Positions 36,949-49,217 of a stretch of 64,000 bases of DNA are shown piece after piece (positions within the stretch are counted from its first letter, which is position 1; the number at the start of each line of letters is the position of its first letter). The position numbers and the translations under genes were made by a program. Source of the stretch: Drosophila pseudoobscura (taxonomy: Eukaryota; Arthropoda; Insecta; Diptera; Drosophilidae); assembly GCF_009870125.1 (NCBI RefSeq), contig NC_046681.1, forward strand, positions 4,278,001 through 4,342,000, read 5' to 3'. The notes beneath the pieces are model-generated. The model ran no database searches. It was not told the origin of the DNA and worked only from the letters and a program-made list of their open reading frames with translations.

Positions 36949-37040
36949 CTTTTTCCCAACCCTAATGCAAATTACCAAACTAATTTATTCACAATGACGA
37001 AATAGTGTCCAAAACGGGCTACGTAAACGAATCTCGACCT

Positions 37041-38897
37041 ATGATGCAAATCAAACGACTACTCTGCAAGTCCTGCACCTTGGGCACCATGCTAGTAGCC
37101 GCTGTGTGGATCCTGGCCCTCCTACTATACAGCCACAATCTCAATAGCTCCATAAACACTGCTGGCTGGAAGTTCAACAAATCGAATGCTTCTCCCAGAG
37201 CCGAGCTTAGCTATCAGGCAAGGGTCACCAGTGGCTGCACTCCCAGCTCTTCCAACACTTCCACAGCAGCCGCAGCGGTTCCTGTGGAGCCGCTGGAGCT
37301 CCTGGGAGTGGTGCGAAACAAGCAGGACAAGTACATTCGTGACATTGGATATAAGCATCATGCATTCAATGCCCTGGTATCCAACAACATTGGCCTGTAC
37401 CGCGAGATTCCGGACACGCGGCACAAGGTCTGCGACAGGAGCGAGACCAGCGAGGCGGAGCAACTGCCTCAAGCCTCGGTCATCATGTGTTTCTACAACG
37501 AGCACAAAATGACCCTGATGCGGTCCGTCAGGACAGTCCTAGAGCGCACGCCCAGCTACCTGCTTAAAGAGATTGTCCTCGTCGACGACCATAGCGACCT
37601 GCCCGAGCTGGAGTTCCACCTGCATGGCGATCTCCGCGCCCGTCTCAAGTACGATAACTTGAGGTACGTGAAGAACAACAAGCGGGAGGGCCTGATCCGC
37701 TCTCGTGTCATTGGCGCAAGAGAGGCCGTCGGAGATGTCCTGGTCTTTCTGGATTCGCACATCGAGGTGAATCGACAGTGGCTGGAACCGCTGCTGCGCC
37801 TTATTAAGGCGGAGAACGCGTCCCTCGCCGTTCCAGTCATCGACCTGATCAACGCAGATACCTTCGAGTACACCCCCAGTCCGCTGGTGCGTGGAGGATT
37901 TAACTGGGGATTGCACTTCAGGTGGGAGAACCTTCCCGAAGGAACACTCAAGGTGCCCGAGGACTTTCGTGGTCCTTTCCGCTCGCCCACCATGGCCGGC
38001 GGCCTGTTTGCCGTAAATCGGTTATACTTCCAGGACATCGGCGAGTACGACATGGCTATGGATATCTGGGGTGGCGAGAACATAGAGATCTCCTTTCGAG
38101 TGTGGCAGTGTGGCGGCGCCATTAAGATTGTGCCCTGCTCCAGAGTGGGCCACATCTTTCGGAAACGTCGCCCCTACACCGCTCCAGACGGGGCCAACAC
38201 CATGCTAAAGAACTCCCTGCGCCTGGCCTACGTCTGGATGGACAAGTACAAGGACTTCTATCTCAAGCACGAGAAGGTTGCCAAGGATTATGACTATGGA
38301 GACATTAGCGATCGGCTGCAGCTGCGGGAGCGCCTTCAGTGTCGGGACTTTGAGTGGTACCTGCGAAACGTCTATCCGGAGCTTCATATACCAGGCGAGG
38401 AGCCAAAGAAGTCAGCATCTGGTCCCGTTTTCCAACCCTGGCACTCGAGGAAACGTAACTACATTGACTTCTACATGCTCCGGCTGGCGGGGACGGAGCT
38501 CTGTGCGTCCGTGATGGCACCCAAGGTGAAAGGATTCTGGAAGAAGGGCAGCTCCCTGCAACTCCAGCCATGCCGACGCACGCCGAACCAACTGTGGTAC
38601 GAGACAGAAAAGTCGGAGATAATACTGGACAAGCTTCTCTGTCTGGAGGCCTCGGGCGATTCCCAAGTTATTATCAACAAATGCCACGAGATGCTGGGGG
38701 ACCAGCAGTGGCGGCACACCCGCAACTCCAACAGCCCCGTCTACAATATGGCGAAGGGCACTTGCCTCCGAGCAGCGTCTCCGGCGGTGGGCGCCCTCAT
38801 AAGTCTGGACCTGTGCTCCAAGACGGGTGGCCTGGGAGGCGCCTGGGACATTGTCCAGCAGAAGAAGGACGTGGATAAGGCGAATAGGGCGCTGTGA
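37041..38897 (+). CDS. pgant35A: Polypeptide N-acetylgalactosaminyltransferase PGANT35A
   Basis: A single-exon frame of 618 residues from the first in-frame ATG. It starts mucin-type O-glycosylation by adding GalNAc to Ser/Thr in the Golgi. It is a type II membrane protein: a short basic start, a membrane segment at about residues 12-32 (GTMLVAAVWILALLLY), a stem, then the GT27 catalytic domain. Visible motifs are VIMCFYNEH, the metal-binding DSH (238-240), WGGENIEISFRVW (from 343), and GHIFRKR with His371. A ricin-B type lectin domain with paired Cys fills about residues 480-610. In D. melanogaster this gene (35A) is essential and acts in tracheal and gut epithelia. In-frame codons run upstream to a stop at 36981 without an ATG. 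A GTG at 37005 would give 630 residues, near the length I recall for the D. melanogaster protein (about 632). Confidence 0.93.
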   Translation: MMQIKRLLCKSCTLGTMLVAAVWILALLLYSHNLNSSINTAGWKFNKSNASPRAELSYQARVTSGCTPSSSNTSTAAAAVPVEPLELLGVVRNKQDKYIRDIGYKHHAFNALVSNNIGLYREIPDTRHKVCDRSETSEAEQLPQASVIMCFYNEHKMTLMRSVRTVLERTPSYLLKEIVLVDDHSDLPELEFHLHGDLRARLKYDNLRYVKNNKREGLIRSRVIGAREAVGDVLVFLDSHIEVNRQWLEPLLRLIKAENASLAVPVIDLINADTFEYTPSPLVRGGFNWGLHFRWENLPEGTLKVPEDFRGPFRSPTMAGGLFAVNRLYFQDIGEYDMAMDIWGGENIEISFRVWQCGGAIKIVPCSRVGHIFRKRRPYTAPDGANTMLKNSLRLAYVWMDKYKDFYLKHEKVAKDYDYGDISDRLQLRERLQCRDFEWYLRNVYPELHIPGEEPKKSASGPVFQPWHSRKRNYIDFYMLRLAGTELCASVMAPKVKGFWKKGSSLQLQPCRRTPNQLWYETEKSEIILDKLLCLEASGDSQVIINKCHEMLGDQQWRHTRNSNSPVYNMAKGTCLRAASPAVGALISLDLCSKTGGLGGAWDIVQQKKDVDKANRAL

Positions 38898-39977
38898 GCG
38901 GACGGTTTTGCAGGCGCAATACAATATTAGACTGATAACTGTTTAGGTGCAAAGTGTATTATGTTTTGTATTATGTATTATGTATTTTTGCATGAACTTT
39001 AATGATAACTATGGAAAATAAAAATCAAATAAAATCGCATTCAACGGACTTCCCATTGCACATTGAGACAGAAGGCTAATATCAGCGGCATAGAAACGAA
39101 AGTCATCATAGTACATACCTTGGCTAGGAAATCTGCATTTATGTTTTTGATTTTATTGCACCGCTGAAAGGCTTGCAGTCCTTCAACGTCAGATGTCAGT
39201 TAAATGGGCGGGAATCTTTTGCTGGAGTTTGATTGCTTGTAAATGTTGTAAATTTAAAGAATAAGTAAATGGAAAAAATGGATCAGAAAGGTCGGGGTAC
39301 TTACAATGTCTATAGAAAAATGTTTTGTTCATATTTCTTAGTTTTTTTGTTTGTGTGTATTAATTTGGGCCTTCTAGAATCGGAGAAAACTTAACCAACT
39401 TGCCTGTCTTTTCTGGTCCACAACTTTTTTCGTGCAATCTTGTGCCACTTACTAACTATGTTAAATTAATGTAAAAAGTGTATATTAACTAATGTATATT
39501 CAATTAATGATGAAAAATTTAAAAAGATTATTTTTTAATGGCTATTGTCTTAAATAAGCAGTAATAGAAGAAATATATAAATAATCATCAAAATCAACAG
39601 TAAAAATTGATCGTTATATGGGCGGTAGTGGTGGACGTGATAGGATTGGTTTGAAATCTGTCTCAGTTCTTATATATAGTAATACAATCAACTGTACCTA
39701 GTTTTAAGTTTAAGTCTAACATAATTTTTCGAATTTAAGCCAAAAATTCGCCTGCCTGTGCGTTGGAGAGATAAAATTATAATTCCATTTCCAATTGATG
39801 GCAAACGTATTGGATTTCCCCAATAGATGAACAATTTTGACTAGTGTATTAAATATGAGTTATAACTTTGTAGGCACTAGGAAAATTGAAATAAAGTTTA
39901 TTGTATTGGAATTTTTGCTGTTCAGGTTGCGCCTAACAGCACACTCTACATCCACAAACGAGGAACGTGTATAATAT
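38898..39977. other. 3' region of pgant35A and spacer before spel1
   Basis: AATAAA at 39017-39022 is a likely polyadenylation signal for pgant35A. The rest is AT-rich and without coding frames. Confidence 0.5.
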
Positions 39978-40058
39978 AACTTGAATTCGTCAGTATATTT
40001 ACTGTATATTTTTCAAATGAGACGGTATATTTTGGTATATTTCTGAGGGTCACACTGA
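39978..40058 (+). promoter_or_regulatory. spel1 core promoter: motif 6-like repeats and motif 1
   Basis: Two GGTATATTT sequences at about 40025-40043 (motif 6 type) precede GGGTCACACTG at 40048-40058, one base off the motif 1 consensus. The whole block is a diverged copy of 20838-20909 at Rab14. The start codon is 86 bp downstream. Confidence 0.6.
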
Positions 40059-40143
40059 ATCAGCTGGATTTCGCATTTTTAATAAAAACCGGCGCGAAAT
40101 TTTGTCATTTGTTTAAACCATAAAGCATAAAACATAAAACACC

Positions 40144-43100
40144 ATGCAAGCCAAAGCAACTGAAAGCCGTCGGGAGCCAACGCTGCACATGGGTAAGTTC
40201 AAAGCATTCAAAGAAAACGCAAGTGCTGAAAATTCCTTTTCGTTTAGACACAAATGCGCGTCGCAATTTCATAAAGTACCATGCCAAGCTCGGCGAGGTA
40301 AGTCTTGCCCCGATGAGAATCAGAACATTCTAGCTTTTTTTTCACAGAAACCCAGCACCACAGTTCGCTTTTACGATCACTCGGACTGCTATACGGTTAA
40401 CGGCAGCGATGACTGCGAGCTCGTGGCTAAGATTGTCTACAAGTCCACCGCGTTTATTGGGGCCCTGCTGCCCGACGACAAGGAGACTCTGCAGTTCGTG
40501 GCCCTGTCAAAGGGTAACTTTGAGATGGCAGTGCGGGAGCTGCTCCTGGTGAGGAATTTGCGCGTTGAGGTCTACGTGAAGCGTAATGAATGGCAGCTGG
40601 AGTACCGCGGGTCTCCGGGCAATCTGCTACAGTTCGAGGACATCTTGTTTGCCAACAAGGAGGTCTTAGTGGGCAACAACATGATCTCACTTCAGGTCAA
40701 ACTCGAGGGTGGCGCCCAGCGACGCGTGGGTGTAGCCAGTGTGGAGCAGAATGATTGTCAGTTCCAATTGCTCGAGTTTCTAGACGATGACTTCTTTACG
40801 GAGCTGGAGGCTACTGTTGTCCTCTTGGGGCCGAAGGAGTGTTTACTACCCTCGGTAGAAGGAGAATATGTGCCAGTCAAAGCTTTGCTGGAGCGGAATG
40901 GTGTGATGATTACTGTGCCCAAGAAGAGCAGCGCCAACGATCTCTTGCAGGACCTGAATCGTTTGTTGCGATTCGCCAAAGGTCAGCAAGAGGATGCCAC
41001 CGGGCTGAAGGAGCTGCAAATGCTGCTGGCTTCGGAATCCCTAAAGGTGGCCATAAAGTACTTGGACTTGGTCAACGACGCTGGCAACTTGGGACACTAC
41101 GAAATCAAGCAACTAGATCTAAAGCGGTGGGTATATGAAACGCGTCCGCAAACACTTTCAATAAAATGAGTTTTATTCCAGATTTGTCCATTTGGACTCG
41201 GCTGCTGTAGGTGCCTTAAACATTATGCCCAAGCCGGGGACTCATCCGTCCATGCCCTCGTATCGCTGGCAAAGCATTTTGGGTGTCCTGGATCACTGCA
41301 GAACTCCACAGGGCCACCGACTCATGGGAAAGTGGGTGAAACAACCACTGCGTAGCCAGGAGATTCTAAACGACCGTCATAACATCGTTGAGTGTCTTTT
41401 GGAGTCGTCAGATACCCTCGAGAGCCTTAGCTTAGATTATCTAAAGCGCATTCCAGACATTCTGATGCTGACGAAGAAGTTGATGCGTCGCAAAGCCACG
41501 TTGCAGGACCTGTTTCGCATCTATCAGGTCATATTACGAACTCCCAAGATTGTGCAGGTTCTGCTTAGTCTTGAGAACTCGACGGTCGAGAGTGTGATTT
41601 GCTCTCCCTTTAAAAGCTTCCTAGAGGATCTAACCGGGCTCAAGCAGATGGTCGAGCAAGTAGTCGACTTTGAGGCAATCGAAAGGGGAGAGTACCTGGT
41701 CAAATCCTCCTTCGACAGCCGCCTGATGGAGCTCCAGCAGACGATGAATGAGTTGTACGACAAAATGGAGCGCCTGAAGTCCAAATGCAACGATGAACTG
41801 GATCTGGACAGCAAGCAGATCAAGCTGGAGAATGTGGCCAAGTTGGGATACCATTTCCGTACAACCCTGAAGGATGACTCTGTGCTTCGCAAGAATAAAA
41901 ACTATCGCATCGTAGACGTGATCAAGGGCGGTGTGCGCTTCACCTCCGACAAACTGGAGGGCTATGCCGATGAGTTTGCCAGCTGTCACAGTCGCTACGA
42001 GGAACAGCAACTATCGATCGTTGAGGAGATCATACAGGTCGCTGTAGGCTACGCTGCTCCATTGACCTCTCTTAACAATGAACTGGCCCAGCTGGACTGT
42101 TTGGTCAGCTTCGCCATCGCCGCCCGCAGTGCTCCCACTCCCTATGTCCGTCCCAACATGCTAGCAGAAGGAGCTGGGAAACTGGTTCTGACGGATGTGC
42201 GTCATCCCTGCCTGGAGCTGCAAGAACATGTTAGCTTCATAGCCAACAGTGTTTACTTCAAGAAGGGTGAGCTCAATATCAAAGTTATAAACCTATGAGG
42301 AAACATTTGAATGCGTCTGATATGCATCTGTTTAGACAAATGCAACATGTTCATCATCACGGGCCCCAACATGGGCGGAAAGAGCACATACATACGCTCA
42401 GTTGGGACTGCCGTACTGATGGCCCATGTTGGTGCCTTTGTGCCTTGCGGCATGGCCACCATCAGTATGGTGGATTCAATTCTGGGTCGTGTGGGAGCCA
42501 GCGACAATATTATAAAGGGCTTAAGTACTTTCATGGTGGAGATGATTGAGACTTCGGGTATTATAAGGGTAAGTGCATGAGAGCTTCTTTTTATGTGAGA
42601 TGTTAAAGGTCTCTTTCTCCCCAGACTGCTACTGACAAGTCTTTGGTCATTATCGACGAGTTGGGACGCGGAACATCGACCTACGAGGGATGTGGGATTG
42701 CCTGGTCAATTGCCGAGCATTTGGCCAAGGAAACCAAATGCTTCACGCTCTTCGCCACCCACTTCCATGAGATTACCAAGCTGGCCGAGACTTTGCCAAC
42801 AGTAAAAAACTGTCACATGGCTGCGTTGGCCGACGCCGACAACTTTACGCTGCTCTACCAGGTACGTCCTGGTGTGATGGAGAAGAGCTTTGGGATTCAG
42901 GTGGCCCGTCTCGCAAACTTCCCCGAGGATGTGGTGCAGAATGCCCAGGAGGTATACAATGAGTTTGAGGACGAGCATGCAGACAAAAAGAACCAGGAAG
43001 ACAAGGCATTGCTTGAGAAGATTCAGGTCGCCATTCAGCAGCTCTCGACGGCTGGCAACAATACGGAAATAAATGTAGAGGACCTTACTCAGCTGGTCAC

Positions 43101-43173
43101 ACAGTTTACGCAGGACATCAAGCAACTAGACAGCGACTACTTCAAGTCTGTTTTGGCCTCCACCGAGGTTTAG
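40144..43173 (+). CDS. spel1: MSH2 mismatch-repair ATPase (spellchecker 1)
   Basis: Six exons, 40144-40192, 40248-40297, 40348-41126, 41182-42266, 42336-42568 and 42625-43173, join in phase to 914 residues; I recall about 917 in D. melanogaster. The MutS domains follow in order: N-terminal mismatch-recognition region (about 30-130), connector, lever and clamp (about 300-630), and the ABC-type ATPase. Walker A is GPNMGGKST (from residue 664). Walker B ends in DE at 743-744, followed by [10 protein letters not shown]. The C-terminal helix-turn-helix dimerisation region ends the protein. MSH2 pairs with MSH6 to bind base mismatches and small loops in DNA; flies lack MSH3, so MSH2-MSH6 is the only such dimer. 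All catalytic motifs are intact. Introns are 50-69 nt. Confidence 0.97.
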
Positions 43174-45140
43174 GTATTGAAGGTTGTCTAAGATTCAGCT
43201 AAGATTTAGCGATGTAGCAGTATTACTTTGGATTTTGGAATACAGTGCAGGAATACCAATTCCATAAGTTCACATCCCATTTCATTATTTAAACATGTAT
43301 TGGTCTTTTTATTTACTTAATAGTTGTAGGTTCTTTTTCCTTCATATTTTTCTTGGTTTGTGTACATCTTTTTTTTTGTCAGTTTTAAACCGCTTTTTGT
43401 TTTAAACATCAAAAGTTCGAATTCGCACGAACGTCTATGCATTTATATTGCTAAGGAAATTTAAAATTGTTTATCATTTTCAGTTTCAGTGGACATTTCT
43501 TGTACAATGTGTATACGTGTCGAATTTCAAAAGGTAGTAATTAATAAGAGCGATAAACTCAAAGAGATGAATACTCGTATTACAATATGTGTTCTTTATG
43601 AATTTGCAGCAAATCCACGTATACCGTTATAAGTAGATTTAGTTTCGTAATAGTTTTATACATTTTACAACGTTTAAACACTCCAAAAAATAAATATTGT
43701 ATTAGCAATTTGGTTGGTTTAAAAAATTACATTTAATAGTTAACTGTTTACTTTTCAATTATCCTTACTCCTCACTGTCGGCTCCTCCTCAGCACCGCTT
43801 CGGGGACGCGTCCCCCATTTTGATTTCATTCACTTGAAAATAATCTTAATTTAAATTGTTTTTTTTTTCGTTTAACACTCGTCTACTTTTGTTTTCAGTT
43901 TTCAATGCATAAATTCATAAAGTTCATAAAATGTTTCCACATTCGAAATACGATACAAAGGCAATTAGGTTTTGGTATTCAATTTGGGATTCGTTTTGGT
44001 TTTTGTTTCTCTCCTTTTGTGTGTAACTGTTGCTAAGATTTTTGACTAAGTGAGAGGCCAGAAAAGAACAATGAAGAAACTTATCATCAATGATTGAGGG
44101 AAGGGAACAAGTATTGCATACTCGTACTGTTCAGGTGGTCTTATTCGGGTGTTATCAATCTGTGCGCTCTTTCATTGTTAATTCTGCTCGTTACAAAATA
44201 GGGTAAATTTAATAAAATACACAATACGGTACAAAAAACTGGGAAACATGTTGCCATGTAAACGTTAAATATAGTACATATTTGTAATTAATTAACACAT
44301 TTGTGTATAAATCCATTTTGATTGTAAACAAAAAGCTAACCAATTTCGGTCTTTTTCGGTTGGGGCAAAAGGGACGAAATATTTATAATATTCTTAAGGG
44401 TGAGTGTTTATGGGGTTCGTGTGACTTCTCATTAATATTTTTTCACTTGTTATATTATGTATTTTCATAAATTTGTATCTTTATAAAAATCAACTAAGTT
44501 TTATAAAATTACAAAAATAATTGTCGTTAGAATTATTTTCGTTTGCTTACATAATTGGTTTCCGTCTCTTATTTTTGGTTTTGTTTTTTTTGTTTTGTTA
44601 ATATTTGGCATGGGTTGTACCATAATAAACTATCAAAATAGTCAATGAAACGTGGGTCTTTAGCTAGAGGCGTTATGTATATAAAAACTTAACCTGCTAA
44701 CATTCTATGAAACTGACGGTCGAGGGCACTAGGGCACCCGAAACTTATCGTTTCCGGGTCTTGCGGTTTTTCTTTTTATATTTAATTTATGCTTTGTATA
44801 GTTGGATTTACAATTTAGCCTCGCTTCCAGCATTCTCCATCAATATATCAATACATCTATAAAGTAAGACCAGTTTCTTAACCTTTGGCGTCGTTTGTAA
44901 GTCTAAAAGTTGAAATTGCTTTCGCTAAAAGTGGTTTAGTTCCAAAGATTGTGCCAGTTTTGGTTTGGTTTGCTTGTTAAACATTCGACTAGAATTGGAC
45001 TACAGAATAGTTTACAATCTATAGGAAACGAAAAGTATATATATATATGTGTGTAATTATAATCAACAAATCTATCAACGTCGTTCGCATACTCGTATAG
45101 TACATAATTGTATATAGTTGTGTGTATATACTAGTATAAT
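43174..45140. other. Convergent 3' region of spel1 and stol
   Basis: About 2 kb with no coding frame, AT-rich with many T runs. It should contain both 3' untranslated regions; the length suggests a long stol 3' untranslated region, as is common for neuronal genes. Confidence 0.55.
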
Positions 45141-48100
45141 CTAACGCATAAAGCAGCGCGTCAAGTAAAACATCAAAATTATGGTCAGCGGCAGCAGCTG
45201 GAGCGTCAGACCCAGCCGCGAGGCATTGCCGCAATAGGTGTACAGTTCCTCCTAAGGACGAGGGACAGATGAGTATCAGAAAGTTAGAAAGTTAGGACAA
45301 CTATTAAGAGTTTTTTTTAAAATGCACTTACATCCTCGTGTTCTGTGTAGCACTCTTCGATGCGTCGCCTCTCGTAGAAACTCATATTGAGCTTGTAGCA
45401 GGGAAACTCCTTGCTGTACTCCAGTATCGGCTGAGGCTCGGTTGTGAGACGGACACTTCGCGACGGCATCAAGACTTTGACCACGACCAGCAGCAGGTTA
45501 GAGTTGGGTATCTTCTTGACGAGAAACGGGCGGGTAGATGGGACCTCAACGAAGTCGTTGATGCCTATCAGGGCAGCGGGCTGGAGGGCATAGAGCGTGG
45601 ACCGCATGTCGCAGGGATGGTAGATGGGATCCGGTTCAGGTTCCTGGAACAAGGCATTCTCATCATCGCTGTCTTCTTTGGGCTTGGCAGCCGAGGCTGA
45701 ATTACTCTCCCCCACGGCTACGTATTCGTCCTCAATTTCGTCCGTGTATTCCATGACTGCAATATATATAAGTATATATATAATGCTTTTTGGGGATGCA
45801 AGAAATCCAACGATTTAATCACTTACAGGGTGCTCCATCCACCCACCATTGGATCCTCTGGTATTGAAAGAAGATCCGGGCCACCAGCCACTTCCATCCC
45901 AGACTCAGCAGGCGCAGGGGCTGTGTGGAAATGAACGAACGAAATTGTTAAGCGAATCGCACAGAGCCATCCACTACGACATACATGCAGCAAGCTGTGT
46001 CCATCGCTGTTTGTCTTTGGCTCCTCCTTGCACTGCACCTGGTAGTCGTACACCTCGATGGCCTGGAAGATGCCCTTCTCCACCATGGCAGCCATGACGT
46101 CGCCATGGAATTCGCCAAAGAATTTACCCGTGGTGTTCATATTCTGTCCAATCACAATGTAGGCGTTATTGTCGATGACCACACAGTCCACATCGTCGTC
46201 GGTGCAGATGGGCAGGCAATGGTTGCACTATAAAAAAAGGTAATTACAATTATAGCACTTTTCAGGGCTTGCCTTGACTTACATTATCTACGGCGGTGAT
46301 GCTGAAGAATCGCTCCCACATGCGGGTGTGGGAGAACTGAAAGCCCACGACGCACGCGGGTGCCTCCTTGCCACCATCTCGCGGGAAGATGGCATGCGAG
46401 GCGGTCACCTTGAGGTCGCTATCCTCCATTGGATCGTTGTAGTGCTTCACGGAGTACACGAAGCTCTCCGTACGATCCTCGTGATGTTGCAGAATTGCGC
46501 TTTTGTACCAGGTCTCGTCGATGGCCGTAGTATGGTAGTCGCCGAACTCCCGATCCGTGTCCACCTCGACCTCTCCAAAGATGAATTGCCAGCGGGTAAG
46601 CCCACTCATTGTGGCCACGAATCGCAGCGTGGCCCCGAAGCGTGTGATCAGTTGGCGCTCCTCCTCGTTCTCAAACTTCCACTCGCCATAGCTGTAGTTT
46701 GTCACCTTGGCGTCGAAGATGAGCAGGTGGACCAGCTCCTTGTTGCAATAGTAGGCATCGTCGCCGAGGGTCTTGCGGCCGCAGTTCACTGTTGATGGGC
46801 ACTTTCTGGGTAAGATAGATGGCTGGGGATTGAGGTAGGTGGAAGGAATACATACAATCATCTTTGTCATCCCAATCCGACTCATCCTCTGCATATTGCT
46901 CCGCCCATTTCCAGTCGTCCTTGACCATCTTGCCCAGAAACTCACGCAACTCCGCTTCCGGCGTCTTGAACTCGTGGCCCTCTAAATAGTGATACTTGCA
47001 GTAGACCCTATGGGAAAGCATACATATATTGTATTCTAGTGAGGAATGGGGCTTCTGCTACCCACCAGTCTGGATGGACTTTCCAGTTCTCCCCAATGAA
47101 GAAGTCTGATATATTGACCTTCATGTGAATGTTCTTGAGCACCTCTTCGCCGACCTTGATCCACGTCTTTCCATACTCGCTGGGCATCACAATGCCCAAT
47201 GTGAATGGCGTGTTGGGCAGGGGGGCAAAGAAGTAGTCCTGCATCTCCTCCGACACGCGTCGCATCTTGTCGTAGTGGAATTTCACCGAGATGTCCTTGA
47301 ACTCCTTGGCCTCATGGCGCACCATGGCGCTGCGTATCTTCAGGATCGATTCACCTGGCTCGCGTGGACTCTGATCCTCGAAGAGATGCTCGACTTCGGT
47401 GAAGTCGATGCTGTTGTAGTTGGGATTCATCTTGCCATTAGTCTGCAAGGCGCAGAGAAGATATTAGGATTCGCACCGTTTGAAATTGATAGCCCACACT
47501 CACCCCAAGGGGTCGCAGGTCGGGATGCAGGAGAACATACCCGTTGTTGGACACCACAAAGGAGTACCCATTGACGCCCAGCTAAAAAGGATGGGGTTGT
47601 GCATTAGGACAAGCAGACTGGCATATATCGAGGACTCACCTTGTAGGGAAGCGTCAGCTTGTCTATGTCCTCCACGGGCACGTCTGTTCCTGCCACGCCC
47701 AACAGACGCGCCCTTCGATTGGTGCTGTTCTCGTGGCGATAGAATCGGTCGAAGGCGGGCACTCCAACCGCTATCATGAGGCGTGGCCGTCGATCATCCG
47801 AGGTCTTTGGATCATACTAAGGGCACCACAAAAGGAGAGATTCGAGCTTATGTTTTATAGGAAAGGCTAGGGTTCCTGGTCGCTCACCGTCTTGTCCGTG
47901 AAGGCGTGTGTCCAGGTGGGCGGATGCTGTTCATTTTGCAGCACCAAGGGCGTGGCTATGACATCCACGTACTTGAGCACCTCCTCGTGCACCTCGTCCA
48001 GGGACTGGACATGCGAATAGTAGCCGCGATTTAGGCAAGCCATCCACTGGATCTCGCGTACCTTCGTGACCTCCTTGCCCAGAAGGTACGTGAATATCCG

Positions 48101-49217
48101 GACGTTCATTTTGGAGGTGCCATTCTCGCCATTCCCCCAGTTGTACTTCTGGAAAACATCGGTGGTGTTGCCGGCCACGCCGTCGGTGACCAGCATGATG
48201 GCCTGATTGCAGGTGGAGGTCGCGTTGCAGTGTCGCTTCTCGTAATAGGTGCGCAGCAGTTGGAAGGCCTTTTCGTAGGCGAGTGTGAGGTTGGCGTAGC
48301 CCTCCGGGTCCGGCAAATTGGCGATGGCTTCGTTGAAGACTTCGATGTTCTCGGGCGTGGCCTGCACGAGGGCTCCGTTGAAGCAGGGTATAATGTCGTC
48401 GACGCCGGCGGAGTAGTTGAAGATGGTAAAGAAGTCGTTGTTGGAGAAGGTGTCGAGGATGCTGCGGATAGTGAACTTGGCCACGTGATGCCGGAAGCCA
48501 GTCATCGAGCCGGAGTGGTCCAGCAGGATGACAATGTCCTTCGAGCACGTAGCCGTCTCAATGTACCAGGATCGCTTGCGACAGTCGTAGATGTCGGCGT
48601 CCAGTCGATTGGGTCGCGGATCCGTCCATTGAGAGGCGGGATAGTGACGCAGTATGCCCGTGTCGGAGCCAAAGTACTGCCAGGAGAGGGCCGGATCGGA
48701 TTGATAGTTCTGCCGGAAGACCTCGTCCAGCTGCTCAGACCACATGATGGTCTTCAGCACGCGCTTCGACCGATCCCAAACGTTGGAGGGCACATGCACC
48801 GAGCTGTGCTCCGTGTCCACGGGCGTGTTGTAGAAGTGCGTGTCCGGATTGAGTTCCATCTCTCGGTACATCCACGCAAACTCGGCCTGATTCTCCTCCA
48901 ACTCCTCGGAGCTGTTCCCGTTGAACGTCGAGTACTTGCTGGAGAAGTAGGTGTAGTTGGCCTCGGCGTAGGTGAGGTTGAACTCGAAGTTCTCATTGAC
49001 GCTCTCCGCCTTCTCCTGGATGCAGCGCACGGCGTCCATTTTGCGGGCCAGCATCTTGCCCACATTGGCCGTAATTGACTTGATCAGCTCGGTGCCGTTC
49101 TTCAGCTCTACACGGGCATTGTACTCCTTGTACTTCTCCTTGATCTCCTGCGATTTGGTGATTTTCTGGGCCAGCAGGAACAGCTCGTCCCCAAATTGTG
49201 TAGCCCACTTGCCCACG
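45141..49217 (-). CDS. stol: Voltage-gated calcium channel alpha2-delta subunit, 5'-partial
   Basis: Ten exons on the minus strand: 47888-49217, 47640-47816, 47504-47581, 47066-47442, 46852-47007, 46283-46805, 45985-46227, 45827-45920, 45332-45756 and 45141-45251. They join in phase to 1170 visible residues. The first visible exon starts in the VWA N-terminal region ([10 protein letters not shown]). A VWA domain with an intact MIDAS motif follows ([14 protein letters not shown]). Next comes a Cache-like domain ([19 protein letters not shown]), then Cys-rich segments of the delta part ([12 protein letters not shown]). The protein ends in a short hydrophobic segment ([15 protein letters not shown]), fitting a membrane or GPI anchor. 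Such subunits promote surface expression of Cav channels at synapses. The position and sequence fit stolid (CG4587). The signal peptide exon is not found and probably lies right of 49.2 kb or outside the window. Most introns are 46-80 nt. Confidence 0.92.

Larger units (their letters stand above)
35241..37040. other. Intergenic region between the unknown gene and pgant35A
   Basis: This holds the presumed 5' end of the minus-strand unknown gene, a truncated transposon copy at about 35617-35827, and DRE sites upstream of pgant35A. AT-rich frames at 35357-35560, 36207-36425 and 36685-36912 show no coding character. Confidence 0.5.

Noticed and set aside
48230-49078. 282-codon plus-strand frame opposite the stol VWA exon
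   Set aside because: Antisense shadow; the minus frame carries the MIDAS motif and the family sequence. The plus frame is a Val/Gly/Leu-rich mirror.
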